A stretch of DNA of 13,594 nt from an uncultured beta proteobacterium. GTDB taxonomy: Bacteria; Pseudomonadota; Gammaproteobacteria; Burkholderiales; Burkholderiaceae_C. The notes under the pieces are model-generated. The model made no database searches, was not told where the DNA came from, and saw nothing but the letters and a program-made list of their open reading frames with translations. The stretch lies in the NCBI GenBank assembly GCA_903859265.1, contig CAIOLZ010000247.1, forward strand, positions 1 through 13,594, given 5' to 3'. Positions 12,038-13,594 of the stretch are shown piece after piece (within the stretch, counting starts at the first letter, position 1; each line of letters begins with the position of its first letter). Made by a program: the position numbers and the translations under genes.

Positions 12038-13213
12038 TCAACCTCCGATGTAGCTCATTTCGACCCTACGTCCGGTCGAAACGTCAGCCATGGGGTCTTG
12101 TGCACTGCGCAGTTCCGAATAGCGGTCCGTGCGGCCTTGCCAGATATGACCGATGGCCGATGCAAGGTCAGCGTCGGTCGCATCTGCCGGGCCATTGCCG
12201 CGCACCAGGCTACGCAGGTCATAGCCCTGCGAGGCAAACAGGCACAGGTACAACTGACCCTCGGTGGACAGCCGTGCGCGGTTGCAATCGCCGCAAAAAG
12301 CCTGCGTGACGCTGCTGATAACGCCAATTTCGCCGGCGTGCGCGTCGTGGCGGCCATCCGCATCCGCATAGCCCCAGCGTTGCGCCGTCTCTCCCGGCAT
12401 GGAGGCTTCGAGGGGGATAAGTGGCAGCTCTTGCTGCAGCCGGGCGATGACCTCACGGGACGGAAGTACCTCATTGAGTCGCCAGCCGTTGGTGGCGCCA
12501 ACGTCCATGTATTCGATAAACCGCAGCACCACGCCGCTGCCTTTGAAGTGGCGCGCCATCGGGATCAGTTCGTGGTCGTTGGTGCCGCGCTTGACCACCA
12601 TATTGACTTTGATCGGCCCCAGGCCAGCCTGCTTCGCCGCTTCGATGCCCTGCAGGACTTCGTGCACCGGGAAGTCAACATCGTTCATGCGGCGAAAAAC
12701 CGCATCGTCCAAACCGTCGAGGCTCACCGTAACACGCTGCAGACCCGCCGCCTTCAGGGTGTGCGCCTTGCGCGCCAGCAGTGAACCGTTGGTCGTCAAC
12801 GTCAGGTCGAGTGGCTGGCCTTGTACCGTGCGCAAACCGGCAAGTTGTTCGATCAGAACTTCAATGTTCTTTCTCAGCAAGGGTTCGCCACCGGTCAAGC
12901 GGATTTTTTGCACGCCATGCGCCACGAACTGGCGGGCGATGCGTGTGATCTCCTCGAAGTTGAGCAGGTCCGCATGCGGCAGGTAGGGATAGTCCTTGTG
13001 AAAAACTTCTTTCGGCATGCAGTAGCTGCAGCGGAAATTGCAGCGATCCGTCACGCTGATGCGCAAATCCCTCAGCGGCCTGTGCAGGCTGTCTGCAATG
13101 GTTCCGGCAGGAGCAACACGGTAAGCGGGGTCAAAAGCCCGAAACGGTGGCGCCAACGCCGCCGAGCGCTGGTCAACAAGGGGAACGACTTTGGGGTGCA
13201 CTTTATCTGCCAT
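12038..13213 (-). CDS. moaA: GTP 3',8-cyclase MoaA (radical SAM)
   Basis: This radical SAM enzyme converts GTP to 3',8-cyclo-GTP, the first step of molybdenum cofactor synthesis; MoaC, not seen here, completes the step. Both 4Fe-4S clusters are visible: the SAM cluster in CNFRCSYCM (C58, C62, C65 counting from the ATG at 13213) and the GTP-side cluster FCGDCNRARL plus a later Cys (C307, C310, C324). Also seen are LTGGEPLLRK and LTTNGSLL, and the C-terminal Gly-Gly needed for activity. At 391 residues it is longer than E. coli MoaA (329) because of an N-terminal leader of about 35 residues and an insertion near 270-295. A GTG at 13228 would add 5 residues; neither start has a clear ribosome-binding site. 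It leads moaA-mobA-moeA. Confidence 0.96.
   Translation of the reverse strand: MADKVHPKVVPLVDQRSAALAPPFRAFDPAYRVAPAGTIADSLHRPLRDLRISVTDRCNFRCSYCMPKEVFHKDYPYLPHADLLNFEEITRIARQFVAHGVQKIRLTGGEPLLRKNIEVLIEQLAGLRTVQGQPLDLTLTTNGSLLARKAHTLKAAGLQRVTVSLDGLDDAVFRRMNDVDFPVHEVLQGIEAAKQAGLGPIKVNMVVKRGTNDHELIPMARHFKGSGVVLRFIEYMDVGATNGWRLNEVLPSREVIARLQQELPLIPLEASMPGETAQRWGYADADGRHDAHAGEIGVISSVTQAFCGDCNRARLSTEGQLYLCLFASQGYDLRSLVRGNGPADATDADLASAIGHIWQGRTDRYSELRSAQDPMADVSTGRRVEMSYIGG
12041..12046 (-). promoter_or_regulatory. Ribosome-binding site of mobA within moaA
   Basis: GGAGGT on the minus strand lies 6 nt before the mobA ATG. The same bases encode the MoaA C-terminal Gly-Gly, so the essential dipeptide and the next gene's ribosome-binding site share sequence. 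Confidence 0.75.
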
Positions 13214-13232
13214 CGCGGTATTGTCCACCGGA

Positions 13233-13256
13233 CAGCAAATCCTGGCTTATTTGCTG
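13233..13256. repeat. 8-bp hairpin between the response regulator gene and moaA
   Basis: CAGCAAAT (13233-13240) and ATTTGCTG (13249-13256) form a perfect 8-bp stem with an 8-nt loop. It covers the stop codon of the response regulator gene and lies about 20 bp before the moaA ATG. No T tract follows on the minus strand, so it is not a standard terminator; it may attenuate, stabilise or process the transcript. Confidence 0.5.
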
Positions 13257-13594
13257 ATTGCGGACCGGTAGCCGGCGCGCGCCGCCGCGACCACGGCCTG
13301 GGTGCGGTTTTGCACTTCGAAATAACGCAATATGGCGGTCACATGGGTCTTTATCGTCTCCTCCGAGACGTTCAGAATATCGCTGATTTCCTTGTTCGAC
13401 ATGCCATCCAGCAAGCAGCCCAGTACCAGCTCCTGGCGCCGGGTGAGCGGCATTTTGTTGACCGGAACTTGCGCCCCGTCTTTGGCCGACAGGGCCATTT
13501 CGACACGCAATTCCGCCGGCATATAAACGCCGCCTTCCAGTACATGGCGGATGGCCTCCAGAATGTCGTCCGTCTGGCTCGATTTGGTAATGAA
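13247..13594 (-). CDS. NarL/FixJ-type response regulator, LuxR-family HTH (5' truncated)
   Basis: This is the C-terminal 115 residues of a two-component response regulator; the frame is open to the window edge, so the phosphorylated Asp and most of the receiver domain are missing. The visible receiver end is FITKSSQTDDILEAI, whose Lys matches the conserved Lys of receiver strand 5, then a linker with GGVYMPAELR. The LuxR/GerE-type DNA-binding domain follows: LTRRQELVLGCLLDGMSNKE, ISDILNVSEETIKTHVTAIL and NRTQAVVAAARAG. It would be phosphorylated by a sensor kinase outside the window. It lies about 33 bp upstream of moaA on the same strand. NarL-like proteins often control nitrate respiration, which needs the cofactor made by the next genes, but this link is inference. 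Confidence 0.9.
   Translation of the reverse strand, partial: FITKSSQTDDILEAIRHVLEGGVYMPAELRVEMALSAKDGAQVPVNKMPLTRRQELVLGCLLDGMSNKEISDILNVSEETIKTHVTAILRYFEVQNRTQAVVAAARAGYRSAISK

Noticed and set aside
11723..12784. Long open frame (353 codons) on the plus strand
   Set aside because: It is antisense to mobA and moaA, both of which carry complete family motifs; the translation shows no domain and reflects GC-rich codon bias.

Overview
The window looks like chromosomal DNA of a betaproteobacterium, most likely Burkholderiales and probably Comamonadaceae (Rhodoferax/Polaromonas-like). This rests on the protein sequences, the high GC content and the gene neighbourhoods. No database search was possible, so the taxon is an inference. 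The window is gene-dense; only one stretch of more than 300 bp (2728-3107) lacks a gene.

Layout, left to right. (1) 1-1229, + strand: the 3' part of a TIGR03862/BaiN-like FAD-dependent oxidoreductase, overlapping by 4 bp a small HNH nuclease-like protein. (2) 1226-2727, - strand: a compact arsenic operon arsR-arsC-aquaporin, with no arsenite pump gene, converging on the HNH gene. (3) 2728-3107: regulatory DNA between the ars operon and dnaX, with an ArsR operator/promoter candidate and unexplained dyads. (4) 3108-6547, + strand: dnaX, ybaB, recR (replication clamp loader, nucleoid-associated protein, recombinational repair), then a MAPEG-family membrane protein. (5) 6562-8810, - strand: gloB followed by an mltD-type lipoprotein transglycosylase, converging on the MAPEG gene. 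(6) 8809-10046, + strand: a YafS-like methyltransferase-fold protein and rnhA, divergent from gloB with overlapping start codons. The order mltD-gloB/yafS-rnhA is the same as in E. coli. (7) 10059-13213, - strand: moaA-mobA-moeA, a molybdenum cofactor operon, preceded by the 3' end of a NarL/LuxR-type response regulator that runs off the right edge.

How the genes work together. DnaX, YbaB and RecR are the classic replication/repair cluster. ArsR senses arsenite and represses its own operon; ArsC reduces arsenate to arsenite; the aquaporin can let arsenite leave the cell down its gradient. MoaA makes the first pterin intermediate of the molybdenum cofactor from GTP, MoeA inserts molybdate and MobA adds GMP. 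The adjacent NarL-type regulator may link this to respiratory molybdoenzymes (inference).

The most interesting signals are a run of nine A residues in dnaX exactly where the conserved clamp-loader part ends (a candidate slippage site giving a short gamma form), the ars operon with a channel as its only exit route and a non-standard selectivity-filter residue, and several promoters placed so that transcripts would be leaderless or nearly so. I found no phage, insertion sequence, CRISPR array, tRNA or rRNA, and no clearly unprecedented multi-gene system.
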